Origin: Ruegeria sp. A3M17
GTDB taxonomy: Bacteria > Pseudomonadota > Alphaproteobacteria > Rhodobacterales > Rhodobacteraceae
DNA length: 64,000 bases
Direction: 5' to 3'
Assembly (NCBI RefSeq): GCF_003318255.1
Contig: NZ_QOCF01000027.1
Coordinates: 39,354-103,353, forward strand
Part shown: one piece after another, positions 26,201-34,352 of the stretch
Layout of the letters: every line of letters begins with the position of its first letter
Numbering within the stretch: position 1 is the stretch's first letter
The notes under the pieces: generated by a model
The model's input: only the letters and a program-made list of their open reading frames with translations
Told to the model about the DNA's origin: nothing
The model's database searches: none
Translations under genes and position numbers: made by a program

Positions 26201-26977
26201 ATGTTTGAGACAATCGAAACCGAAACACGGGGGCGGGTCGCAACGATCCGCCTCAATCGGCCCGATCAGCTGAACGCATTGAACACACAACTCATGCATG
26301 AGGTGCTGACCGCCGCCACCGAATTCGACGAGGATCCCGGCATCGGCTGCCTGATCCTTACGGGCAATGATCGTGCTTTTGCCGCCGGGGCAGATATCGG
26401 CGAGCTTGCGGTGCAAACCTACGCGACCATGCAGGCAAGTGACTACTTTGCCGAATGGGATAGGTTTGCAGCGCTTCGCCTGGCCAAGGTGGCGGCGGTC
26501 AGCGGCTATGCCCTGGGCGGCGGATGTGAAGTTGCGCAGATGTGTGACGTTATTCTGGCCGCGGACACCGCGAAATTCGGTCAGCCCGAAATCAAAATCG
26601 GCTGCATTCCCGGCATTGGCGGCACGCAGCGGCTTACGCGGCTGATCGGCCGTGCCAGAGCTATGGACATGATCCTGACCGGGCGCATGATCGACGCGTC
26701 AGAGGCCCTGCAGATGGGCTTGGTCAGTCGAGTTGTCACGCAGAATACCCTTTTGGACACCGCGCAAGAGGTGGCTGAAACCATTGCGGATTATGCTGAT
26801 GATATCGTCAGTATGGCGCGTACTTGCGTAAACATGGCCGACCAGAGCACACTTGAATCGGGTGTGCGGTTCGAGCGGCAGATGTATCACGCGCTTTATG
26901 GATTGCCAGCCCAACAAGAAGGCATGAATGCCTTTCTGGAAAAGCGTAAGCCCCAATTCAGGCGCAGGACCCAGTGA
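26201..26977 (+). CDS. Enoyl-CoA hydratase/isomerase (crotonase) family protein
   Basis: A 258-residue crotonase-fold enzyme. The oxyanion-hole region FAAGADIGEL (about 60-69) and ALGGGCEVAQMCD are present, and both catalytic glutamates of classical enoyl-CoA hydratases appear at Glu110 and Glu130 (FGQPEIKIG), 20 residues apart as in the rat enzyme. It should therefore be a hydratase. It is the third gene of a tight operon with the adenylation enzyme and membrane oxidoreductase, which suggests an acyl-thioester substrate shared with them, though a housekeeping beta-oxidation role cannot be excluded. A 9-bp hairpin follows at 26997-27021. Confidence 0.9.
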   Translation: MFETIETETRGRVATIRLNRPDQLNALNTQLMHEVLTAATEFDEDPGIGCLILTGNDRAFAAGADIGELAVQTYATMQASDYFAEWDRFAALRLAKVAAVSGYALGGGCEVAQMCDVILAADTAKFGQPEIKIGCIPGIGGTQRLTRLIGRARAMDMILTGRMIDASEALQMGLVSRVVTQNTLLDTAQEVAETIADYADDIVSMARTCVNMADQSTLESGVRFERQMYHALYGLPAQQEGMNAFLEKRKPQFRRRTQ

Positions 26978-26996
26978 TGTTATCCCGCATCGTCAA

Positions 26997-27021
26997 TCAC
27001 CGCTCGAGAAATGAGCGGTGA
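26997..27021. terminator. Hairpin between convergent crotonase and lyase genes
   Basis: Perfect 9-bp inverted repeat (TCACCGCTC / GAGCGGTGA) with a 7-base loop in the 63-base gap between two convergent genes. No clear U tract; probably a bidirectional terminator or 3'-end stabiliser. Confidence 0.6.
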
Positions 27022-27040
27022 TATGACCAGTCTTATCGCT

Positions 27041-28147
27041 TCAGTGCGTTTTCCCTGCCGTGCTATACTCAAAGTCGGTAACCTTGCGGGCCATGGATTC
27101 AGAATCCACAACCAGGTTCGCAAAGATCGTTTCGACCCATGACAAAGCGCCCGACGTCAGCAAGAACGTCTCGGGAATAACGATCCATTCGCCAATCCAC
27201 ATACCACCCGAACGTTCGTGTTGATGGGTAGTGAATTCGCCGATCTGTTCAGCCCGCTGTCGTCCAAGCCGGGCGACGGCCTCTCCGAATTCTGACGCGC
27301 GCTGGTTCTGTTTGTGCGCCATGGCCGAAGACGCGCCTTTACCGGCTTCATGCACCTCGGACCATTCGGAAATATCCGATGAGGACAACAGATTGACGTT
27401 ATGCGAGATTTTGCACAGCGTCGCACACAGCCCTCCCAGCGCAGTTACAACATCGGCAAGCCCGTCACGGGCGTTTTGCCAATGGGGTTCCACCATGTTC
27501 AGACCTAAGGTGGCTGCAACACCTTCCTTGATGCGATGCCCTGTCCCGTTTTCGTAACCGCGCAGATCGCCAACGGGGCCACCAATCTGGACATTCAGGC
27601 CGCGAACGCCTGCTTCTTCCAACGCTTGTGCCCGCCGCTGTAGTTCAACTTTCCAGACGGTCAGTTTAGTTTCGGCCCGTATAGGCAAGGCATGCTGGCC
27701 ATTCGTGCGACCGATCATGACAGTATCACCAAGCTGATCGATATGTTGCTCAATAGCGCTGGTCAGTCTTTGCAGTCCGGTCTGGATATGCTCCAGACCG
27801 ATCTTCATTTGCAGGGCCAGAGCGGTGTCCATTATGTCCTGTGTTGTCGCCCTGTAGTGGACTTTTGTCGCGTGCTCACCGACCTGCCTTCGCAATTGTT
27901 CGACCAGACCAACGATTGGGCGCCCGACAAGCATCATGTCTTCGTGCAACCGCTCAGTATCCAGATTGCAGACCGACACCGCATCCAACGCATCTGCAGC
28001 CTCTTGCGGGATCAGGTTTTCCAGCGCCTGGTGACGGGCCAGCGTCTGTTCAACCTTCAACCAGGCCGAGATCGTGGCGTGTTCCGACCAGACGGACCGC
28101 ATATCGGCGCTGGAAAAGCAGTCGCGATAGAGGGAGTGCTCAAGCAT
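27041..28147 (-). CDS. Fumarase/aspartase superfamily lyase, 3-carboxymuconate cycloisomerase-like
   Basis: A 368-residue member of the superfamily that includes PcaB, adenylosuccinate lyase and fumarase. It shows the three conserved regions: the TTQDIMDTA segment (101-109), GRTNGQHALP (146-155) and the signature loop GKGASSAMAHKQNQ (269-282), where the usual GSSxMPxKxN appears as ASSAMAHKQN. The length is close to short alphaproteobacterial CMLE-type proteins rather than the about 450 aa of ASL or PcaB from pseudomonads. There is no other pca gene here. It overlaps the end of tctA by eight bases, so it is expressed with a TctABC carboxylate transporter; it probably cleaves or cyclises the imported acid, which is inference. 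Confidence 0.82.
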   Translation of the reverse strand: MLEHSLYRDCFSSADMRSVWSEHATISAWLKVEQTLARHQALENLIPQEAADALDAVSVCNLDTERLHEDMMLVGRPIVGLVEQLRRQVGEHATKVHYRATTQDIMDTALALQMKIGLEHIQTGLQRLTSAIEQHIDQLGDTVMIGRTNGQHALPIRAETKLTVWKVELQRRAQALEEAGVRGLNVQIGGPVGDLRGYENGTGHRIKEGVAATLGLNMVEPHWQNARDGLADVVTALGGLCATLCKISHNVNLLSSSDISEWSEVHEAGKGASSAMAHKQNQRASEFGEAVARLGRQRAEQIGEFTTHQHERSGGMWIGEWIVIPETFLLTSGALSWVETIFANLVVDSESMARKVTDFEYSTAGKTH

Positions 28148-29654
28148 CTTCCAACGCTCCCTTTGCGATCTTGCGCTCTTTCATGATCCCGCGGACGCGG
28201 AAGGCAATTGCCCCTGCGCCGATGACCAGGAAGGCCAGAGCGATCGGGCGTTCAACGAAGATCAGAGCGCCACCATCCGACATCAGCAACGACTGACGGA
28301 ATGTTTCTTCAGCACCTTTGGCCAGTACGAACGAAATGACGAATGCCGCAACGTTGAAGTCGTATTTGCGCATCAGCCAACCAGCAAAGCCCGCACAGGT
28401 CATGACCGTCACGTCAAACATTGATCCACGCGCGGAATACGAAGCAACAAACGCAGTCAGGAAAATCAGCGGGTACAGGACATTGGTTGGGATCTTCAGA
28501 ATAATTCGCGCAACCTGAGTGGCACCGAAATAGCCGATCAGACCATAGGCCACGATACCCAGCATCCCACACCCGAACAGTTTGTAGACCAGCTCTTTGT
28601 CGGTCAGAAACAGGGTTGGCCCAACCTGGATGCCGTGGATCAGGAAAACACCCAATAGGATTGCACCAATCGTCGAGCCCGGGATGCCCAGCGTCAGCAG
28701 CGGGGCCATCGACGGACCAGATACCGCGTTGTTTGCGGCTTCGGGTGCTGCCACACCTTCCAGCGCGCCCTTGCCCCACTTTTCGGGGTTCTTGGCACGG
28801 CGCTTGCCCTCACCGTATGAAATGAATGCGGCAATAGCCGAACCCAGGCCTGGCAGCACACCGATGCCTGCGCCGATAAAGCCACCACGGAACGCATGGG
28901 GCAAGCAAGGTTTGTACTCTTCCCATGTCAGGCTGTTGCCGTCTGCCGTGCTTTCATTCTCTTCGGTTTCGCCGGATGCCTTGCGACGCGTTTCCAATTG
29001 GGCAAAGACCTCGCCCAGAACAAATACTCCTATCATCAGGGGCACAAGGCCAACCCCGTTGGACAGGTCGAACGAGCCAAAGGTATAGCGCTCTTCGCTT
29101 GAGATGGGGTCCAATCCGACCATGGCGATCAAAATACCCATCAGAGCAGATGCCAATCCTTTCACGATTGAGCTGCCGATGACCGAACCGATGACCACGA
29201 AGGCTGCAAAGTAGATCGCAAAGGTTTCTGGCGGGCCAAGCTTTAGGGCAATAGATGCAATGAAACCGACGCCGACGACCAGCAGGATATCCCCCATGAG
29301 GTCACCGATGACTGATGATATGGTCGCGACCTTCATCGCCTTGCCGGCCTGGCCGGCGCGTGCAAGAGGATAACCGTCAATCTGTGTCGCGGCACTGGCT
29401 GCAGTGCCCGGCGTGTTGAACAGAATTGCCGCGATCGAGCCGCCATAGCGACCGGACTTACCGATCACATACAGGAAGGCGAGCGCGAATAGTGGCGACA
29501 TGTAAAAGGTGATGGGCAGCAGCATGGCAATCGCTGCCGATGCGGTCAGACCGGGCGTGGCCCCAACAACCATGCCCACAGCTGCGGCCAGCACGATGGC
29601 AAACAGCAAACTGGGGTCGGTTATGACCGAAAGAAGTGCGGGAAAAATTTCCAT
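28140..29654 (-). CDS. tctA: Tripartite tricarboxylate transporter, large permease TctA
   Basis: A 504-residue membrane protein of the TctA family with the diagnostic GATPGLTASAAIAMLLPITF near the N-terminus, YGGSIAAILFNTPGTAASAATQIDGYP, and LPGLGSAIAAFISY. It carries out sodium- or proton-coupled uptake of carboxylates presented by TctC. It is six bases from tctB and overlaps the lyase gene, giving the order tctC-tctB-tctA-lyase on the minus strand. Confidence 0.95.
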   Translation of the reverse strand: MEIFPALLSVITDPSLLFAIVLAAAVGMVVGATPGLTASAAIAMLLPITFYMSPLFALAFLYVIGKSGRYGGSIAAILFNTPGTAASAATQIDGYPLARAGQAGKAMKVATISSVIGDLMGDILLVVGVGFIASIALKLGPPETFAIYFAAFVVIGSVIGSSIVKGLASALMGILIAMVGLDPISSEERYTFGSFDLSNGVGLVPLMIGVFVLGEVFAQLETRRKASGETEENESTADGNSLTWEEYKPCLPHAFRGGFIGAGIGVLPGLGSAIAAFISYGEGKRRAKNPEKWGKGALEGVAAPEAANNAVSGPSMAPLLTLGIPGSTIGAILLGVFLIHGIQVGPTLFLTDKELVYKLFGCGMLGIVAYGLIGYFGATQVARIILKIPTNVLYPLIFLTAFVASYSARGSMFDVTVMTCAGFAGWLMRKYDFNVAAFVISFVLAKGAEETFRQSLLMSDGGALIFVERPIALAFLVIGAGAIAFRVRGIMKERKIAKGALEDA

Positions 29655-29660
29655 GACGGA

Positions 29661-30128
29661 TTACCCCTGTATCCAGCTGAGCAGGTCAAATACCTCGCCA
29701 TAAGGCGGGTACACACCAAGCAGCACAAAAAAGATGAGGTGGAAGATCAACGGGCACAGAACGACGGAAACCGCCAGACTGATCCAGCTGCGAACTCCGA
29801 AAAAGTACAAAACGACCGGCGCAGCGATCGCCGTTGGCAAAAGATAGCCAAACCAGCGGAATGATTGCTGATAGATCAGGGCGATGATGAACAGGCCGAT
29901 GATCTGCAGGGTTGCTCCGCTATCCTGTTCCTGACCGGTATCGCCTGCCGTTTGCCGAACGGCACCTAACAGTAACAAGCCGGAAAGAAACAGCAGTGCG
30001 ATGGATGCTGAAAATGGCACGATGCCAGCCCAGGTATCCCCCGGCGAGGCTGCTGGCACTTGCCAGGCGCCCCAAATGGCAACGATGGAAATAAGGGCAA
30101 GCACAAGGCCTTCTGCATAGGCGCGCAT
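29661..30128 (-). CDS. tctB: Tripartite tricarboxylate transporter, small permease TctB
   Basis: A 155-residue protein with four predicted helices; SWISLAVSVVLCPLIFHLIFFVLLGVYPP at the end is the typical TctB C-terminus. I start it at ATG 30128, preceded by GGGAGGA; an in-frame upstream extension lacks a ribosome site and runs through the terminator. It pairs with TctA in the inner membrane. Confidence 0.9.
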   Translation of the reverse strand: MRAYAEGLVLALISIVAIWGAWQVPAASPGDTWAGIVPFSASIALLFLSGLLLLGAVRQTAGDTGQEQDSGATLQIIGLFIIALIYQQSFRWFGYLLPTAIAAPVVLYFFGVRSWISLAVSVVLCPLIFHLIFFVLLGVYPPYGEVFDLLSWIQG

Positions 30129-30156
30129 ATCGTTCCTCCCTGATTGCGTTAGATAC

Positions 30157-30188
30157 AAAAAGGCCGGGGGAAGAATATCCACCCGGCC
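30157..30188 (-). terminator. Intercistronic terminator between tctC and tctB
   Basis: Read on the minus strand: a 7-bp GC-only stem (GGCCGGG / CCCGGCC) with a 13-base loop, then five U residues, starting about ten bases after the tctC stop. It would end most transcripts after tctC and let some continue into tctBA, keeping the binding protein in excess. Confidence 0.8.
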
Positions 30189-30197
30189 CCGAGGACT

Positions 30198-31157
30198 TTA
30201 GTTGGTCAGACTTTCGACCAGGGGAGCGGCGTCCTCTTTCATGGCGGACAGCGTTGCTTTAGCGTCCGCACCATTCTGATAGACCGGGCCTGTTCCGCGC
30301 GAGGCCAGCAGTTCGGCAAATTCGGGTTTCGCGGCGATTTGCTCCAGCGCAGTTTCCATCGCGGCAACGACCTCGGCCGGTGTGCCCTTCGGAGCGAACA
30401 CGATCACTGGCGAAGAAACAGCGGCAAACGGAATGCCCAGTTCGCCAAACGCAGGCACGTCTTTCATGATGCGATCACGTTCTTGGCTGTTAACCGCCAG
30501 GGCGCGAAGCTGCTCTTCAAACCCTGCCAGCTGCTGAACACCCAGGAAACCAAAGTCAGCCTGTTCCCCGATCAGTGCAGCACGGGTCGGCCCGCCACCT
30601 TTGAACGGTACGTCCTGAGCTTCGATGCCGTTACTGGCTAGGAAACCCATGCCACCAACGTGGTGGAAGCCTCCGCGACCCGAATGGGCCCAACGCAGTT
30701 GACCGGGGTTGGCTTTGGCCGCGTCGATCACGTCCTGAACGGACTCGAACGGGCTGTTCAGCGGCACCATCAGCGACGTTTGCAGCTGACCGACCTGAGC
30801 AACAAACTCAAAGCTGTCCAGTGCATCGATATCGGTGTCACGTGTCATGGTCGACAACAGGAACGAACCGCCCGACGTCATCATCAAAGTATAGCCGTCG
30901 GGGCGTGCACCCACGACCGAGTTCGCACCATTCAGACCGCCCGAGCCGGGTTTGTTCACGACGACAACTGGAACGTCCAGAATCCCTTCGGCTGCTGCCG
31001 AAATAGCGCGGGCATAAGCGTCTGTACCGCCGCCGGCTTTGTATGGAACAACCAGGTTGATCGGACGTTTCGGCCAGTCGGCTGCGAAACTTGCTGTTGC
31101 TGTTGCAGTCACGGTTACTGCCGCCAGAACAGCAGTGAGAATTGTTCTACGCTTCAT
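30198..31157 (-). CDS. tctC: Tripartite tricarboxylate transporter substrate-binding protein TctC
   Basis: A 319-residue periplasmic protein with a signal peptide (about 1-25, ending TASFA|AD). Bug/TctC features are WPKRPINLVVPYKAGGGTDAYAR, the VVVNKPGSGGLNGANSVVGARPDGYTL region and APKGTPAEVVAAMETALEQI near the C-terminus. It binds a carboxylate and passes it to TctAB. GGGAGGA lies just before the ATG. It is divergent from a LysR gene over a 101-base AT-rich gap and is the first gene of tctCBA-lyase. Confidence 0.94.
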   Translation of the reverse strand: MKRRTILTAVLAAVTVTATATASFAADWPKRPINLVVPYKAGGGTDAYARAISAAAEGILDVPVVVVNKPGSGGLNGANSVVGARPDGYTLMMTSGGSFLLSTMTRDTDIDALDSFEFVAQVGQLQTSLMVPLNSPFESVQDVIDAAKANPGQLRWAHSGRGGFHHVGGMGFLASNGIEAQDVPFKGGGPTRAALIGEQADFGFLGVQQLAGFEEQLRALAVNSQERDRIMKDVPAFGELGIPFAAVSSPVIVFAPKGTPAEVVAAMETALEQIAAKPEFAELLASRGTGPVYQNGADAKATLSAMKEDAAPLVESLTN

Positions 31158-31258
31158 AGCATCCTCCCTAAAGATGCGATTTTATTTAGCTTAAATTTAG
31201 TGTTAATAAAAATGCAAAGATGTTATCTTATCTTGCAAAATAGTAAAGAGTCTGCCTA
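31158..31258. promoter_or_regulatory. Divergent tctC / LysR promoter region
   Basis: A 101-base AT-rich gap between oppositely oriented genes. It holds the dyad ATTTA-GCT-TAAAT (31184-31196), which could be a LysR-type binding site. Divergent arrangement plus a dyad is typical for LysR regulators that control the neighbouring operon and themselves. Confidence 0.5.
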
Positions 31259-32173
31259 ATGAATATCAAAGCCCTTCGCGCCTTTCGTGCCACCCTTTCC
31301 GAAGGAACGCTCGTGGCCGCATCTGAAATCCTGCACCTGAGTCAGCCTGCAATCAGCCGACTGATCTCTGGGCTTGAGGCAGAATTGGGCCTGACACTGT
31401 TTGACCGCAGTGGCCGCAATCTAACACCCACGCGTGAGGGTTTGGCGTTCTACCGCGAAGCGGGGCGTATCTTGGACAACCTTGATGAAGTGCCCCGCAT
31501 CGCTGCAGAGATTAAAGCCGGACGTACGGAAACACTGCGCGTGGTCACGATGCCGCGTATCGCAAGGGCAATTTCGGCACCGGCGCTTGCGATGTTTTTA
31601 CAAGCCCACCCTGATACAAACGTAACTCTGGATATCCGGGCGCGGCGCGAGGCCAGCAAATGGCTTGCCGGTCGTGAATATGACATCGGAATCGGGGCAT
31701 TGCCGGTCGAGCATCCGGGCGTCAGGACAAAACCCCTGCTGCGGGTGCGGGCGCAGGCTGTTTTACCTGTTGCGCATGCATTGTCTGATCGCAAGTCGGT
31801 AACCGCCACTGATCTCGCCCGCGAGCCGGTCATTCGGCTGATGAACGGGCTTCTATTGCGCGAACAGCTTGATGACATCTTCCGGTCTGCGGGCGTCAAT
31901 CCCAGACATACCTGTGAAGTCGCGGCGTCCCAGCTTGCCTGTTCGCTTGTCGCAGAAGGTGCTGGCATCACGATTGCCGACGAACTGGTCGCAGCACAGG
32001 AAACAAAAGAACGTCTGGCCCTGGTTCCGATCGCACCAGAGCGGTGGATGACCTTTGGTTTGTTGTACCCCGCGACACAGGCGAAATCACAGGCGCTTCA
32101 GGATTTTGAGGATGTTCTGTTTTGGCAGGCGTCCGAGCTATGCAAGAACAGCCCAACTTTGTCTCTTGCCTGA
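31259..32173 (+). CDS. LysR-family transcriptional regulator (probable regulator of tctCBA-lyase)
   Basis: A 304-residue LTTR. The N-terminal winged HTH reads MNIKALRAFRATLSEGTLVAASEILHLSQPAISRLI in family style (shown here in part: AASEILHLSQPAISRLISGL), and a periplasmic-binding-fold effector domain follows (LRVVTMPRIARAISAPALAMF, EGAGITIADELVA). The effector is probably the carboxylate imported by TctABC or a product of the lyase, inferred from position. The gene is transcribed away from tctC. Confidence 0.92.
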   Translation: MNIKALRAFRATLSEGTLVAASEILHLSQPAISRLISGLEAELGLTLFDRSGRNLTPTREGLAFYREAGRILDNLDEVPRIAAEIKAGRTETLRVVTMPRIARAISAPALAMFLQAHPDTNVTLDIRARREASKWLAGREYDIGIGALPVEHPGVRTKPLLRVRAQAVLPVAHALSDRKSVTATDLAREPVIRLMNGLLLREQLDDIFRSAGVNPRHTCEVAASQLACSLVAEGAGITIADELVAAQETKERLALVPIAPERWMTFGLLYPATQAKSQALQDFEDVLFWQASELCKNSPTLSLA

Positions 32174-32326
32174 CAGTCGTTGTCAGGCGGATTCAGATCC
32201 ATGTCCCATGCCCCGCATAGGCTAAAAACGATTGCAACAGATCCGATGCTCAAGCATCTTGAAATCCACGATCCACGATCATTCATCGGCTGTGCGAATT
32301 GCGTGGCGCGGCTGACGGACACCAGA

Positions 32327-33085
32327 ATGAAGAAGTTGAGCGCAATCGTTTCAGACTGCCGGGTCATCAATTTACCCGATAACAAAAGCAGGCGGCTTCA
32401 TATGACCAACTTGATGAACAAGCACGGCATCAGTTTTTCATTTTCAGAAGGCAGCACCGGACAAAGCCATGCCTTAAACTGCGCCCGCGCCCACCTTGCA
32501 GCGCTTGAGTCACTCAAAACGCTCCCGGCATTGGTTCTGGAGGATGATGTCTCCGCGTTGACCGAAGATCTGACCATTCCCGAAATTCCAAAAGATGCGG
32601 ACATCGTTTATTTGGGGATTTCACCCTTCGGCTGCTTTCCCTGGACACGTCGCTATGTTCAAAGCTTCGGCCACCGCGCGCATTACAACCTTGCACTCGC
32701 TTCGACTGAGAACAGCGATTGGCTGCGACTGCATTCTATGGCCGGAGCAATAGCTATTCTCTATGTGTCACCAGCAGGTCTGGATGCGTGGCGGCATTCC
32801 ATGCGGGCGGCCATAAAACGGAGCAAGCCGTTTGATGTGTTCACCGCCTACAAGATGACATCCCTGAATGTTCATGCACCAAACCGCCCCGTTTTTTACG
32901 AAGAACCCAGCCTGCAGCGCCCTCTTAAGCATGTTACCCCGGAACAAAGACTGCGATGGACGGCAACACCCTTGTCGCCAGTCAAAGAAGGCACAATCGT
33001 CACCGCGCCCACCAAAAGCGGGGCAATGCGCGTTCGGGCTGAAGTGTGCGGAGATAACCGTCTTGAATGGTCATTGCTTCAATGA
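32327..33085 (+). CDS. Glycosyltransferase family 25-like protein
   Basis: About 252 residues from ATG 32327; the frame is open further upstream to 32180 and the true start is uncertain. GT25 features are VINLPDNKSRRLHMTNLMNKHGISFSF, the A-H-L-A-A-L-E segment (CARAHLAALESLKTLP) and the metal/nucleotide motif ALVLEDDVSAL (D-D). Later parts (YLGISPFGCFPW, AGAIAILYVSPAG) fit the same fold. GT25 enzymes transfer galactose to lipooligosaccharide or collagen. No signal or helices. It stands alone between a LysR regulator and the lacI gene of the inositol region, with no other glycan gene nearby. Confidence 0.65.
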   Translation: MKKLSAIVSDCRVINLPDNKSRRLHMTNLMNKHGISFSFSEGSTGQSHALNCARAHLAALESLKTLPALVLEDDVSALTEDLTIPEIPKDADIVYLGISPFGCFPWTRRYVQSFGHRAHYNLALASTENSDWLRLHSMAGAIAILYVSPAGLDAWRHSMRAAIKRSKPFDVFTAYKMTSLNVHAPNRPVFYEEPSLQRPLKHVTPEQRLRWTATPLSPVKEGTIVTAPTKSGAMRVRAEVCGDNRLEWSLLQ

Positions 33086-33263
33086 GCTCGGAGAAGGGGT
33101 TTTCTCAGGTTGCTGGCCACGCATTGTCAGGGTCGTTAAGTGCGGAGCGCATGCTGATAACACCTTCGATACAACGCTTGGACTTACAGATTGCATCCAA
33201 GTCGGAGTGTCAAAGCCTTGGCATGCCCTTCTGCAAGGAACCCAACGTCTTTTCAGCACAGCC

Positions 33264-33279
33264 TTGCAACCGATTGCAA
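33264..33279. promoter_or_regulatory. LacI-type operator, copy 1 (before lacI)
   Basis: TTGCAACCGATTGCAA, a 16-bp dyad with one mismatch to the perfect copy, 75 bases before the lacI start. Suggests autoregulation. Confidence 0.8.
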
Positions 33280-33353
33280 ACTAGACGCGATAAGGCGTAG
33301 TATTTTCCCATGAATTTGACTGCAAGCCATCCCCGAACCCATCGGTGCCAGCC

Positions 33354-34352
33354 ATGAGTGTGACCCTAAAAGAAGTGGCCGCACTGGCCGGTGTATCCCG
33401 CTCTGCCGTGTCGCGGACCTTTACCGAAGGCGCATCCGTCTCGCCAAAGACACGTAGCAAGGTGGAAAAGGCTGCGGCCGAACTGGGGTACAGCCCAAAC
33501 GCCTTGGCTTCATCCCTCACCACCGGCAGGACCAAGTTGATTGGGCTGATTTCCAACAACTTCCACAACCCCATTTTTCTTGAAGTCTTTGACCAGTTCA
33601 CCCGCGCCCTGCAGGAACGCGGACTGCGTCCGCTGATCGTGAACCTGACCGATGAAACCGAGCCGACAAACTCGGTCCGAATGCTGAGGCAATATTCTGT
33701 GGATGCTGCCATTGTCGCCTCATCTACCTTGCCGCCCAGCTTTGCCAAGGCGTTCCACGATGCAGGTGTTCCGGTTGTGCACACTTTCGGTCGATCAGCG
33801 ACGTCACCTGAGGTGCATGTTGTAGGCATAGACAACGTTGAATGCGGACGCATGGCCGCGCGCGAGCTGTCGTCGCGGGGGTATCGTCGTATCGGCTATC
33901 TGGGCGGCCCGCAAGATGCGACATCGGCGATGGATCGGTATCGCGGCTTCATGGAAGAAGTTGAAAAGCGCCCAGAACTCGAAGTGACGCATTGCTTCGC
34001 AGGCGCCTATTCATTTGAAGCCGGGCGGGAAGAAATGCTTCAGCAATTGGCGGAAGGCCCTGCAGAGGGTTACTTTTGCGGCGACGATATTCTGTCCATA
34101 GGTGCCCTATCCGCATTATCCGATCACGGGCTGAAACCGGGCAAAGATATCGGTATCATCGGCCTGAACGACATGGAGATGTCGCGCTGGGAAAGCGTGG
34201 ACCTGACGACGATTCATCAGCCGATCAAGCAAATCATTACCGCATCCGTCGATCTGGTCGAAGAAATGCTGAAAGACCCCGAGCGTTACCCCGAGGCCCG
34301 TATTTTCCCGTGCCGTGTGATCGAGCGGGGCACATTGCGGCCCCGACCCTGA
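33354..34352 (+). CDS. LacI-family regulator, probable inositol-catabolism repressor
   Basis: A 332-residue LacI/GalR regulator. N-terminal HTH and hinge: VTLKEVAALAGVSRSAVSRT and YSPNALASSLTTGRTKLIGLI; effector domain with NPIFLEVFDQF, VVGIDNVECGRMAARELSSRGYRRIGYLGGP and GIIGLNDMEMSRWESVDLTTI. I start it at ATG 33354 (a GTG nine bases earlier is possible). It has an operator-like dyad upstream, and the same 16-bp palindrome precedes three more transcription units with inositol genes, so it very probably controls them in response to inositol or a breakdown product. Known inositol repressors in other bacteria are DeoR (Bacillus) or RpiR types. The stop abuts the stop of the convergent dehydrogenase gene. 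Confidence 0.88.
   Translation: MSVTLKEVAALAGVSRSAVSRTFTEGASVSPKTRSKVEKAAAELGYSPNALASSLTTGRTKLIGLISNNFHNPIFLEVFDQFTRALQERGLRPLIVNLTDETEPTNSVRMLRQYSVDAAIVASSTLPPSFAKAFHDAGVPVVHTFGRSATSPEVHVVGIDNVECGRMAARELSSRGYRRIGYLGGPQDATSAMDRYRGFMEEVEKRPELEVTHCFAGAYSFEAGREEMLQQLAEGPAEGYFCGDDILSIGALSALSDHGLKPGKDIGIIGLNDMEMSRWESVDLTTIHQPIKQIITASVDLVEEMLKDPERYPEARIFPCRVIERGTLRPRP

Noticed and set aside
27041..28147. Treating the lyase as truncated or frameshifted because it is shorter than PcaB/ASL of about 450 residues
   Set aside because: The frame is intact, all three conserved regions are present, and short homologues of about 350-370 residues are known in alphaproteobacteria.
32180..32326. Upstream start for the GT25-like gene
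   Set aside because: The added residues show no similarity to the family N-terminus; kept only as an alternative.
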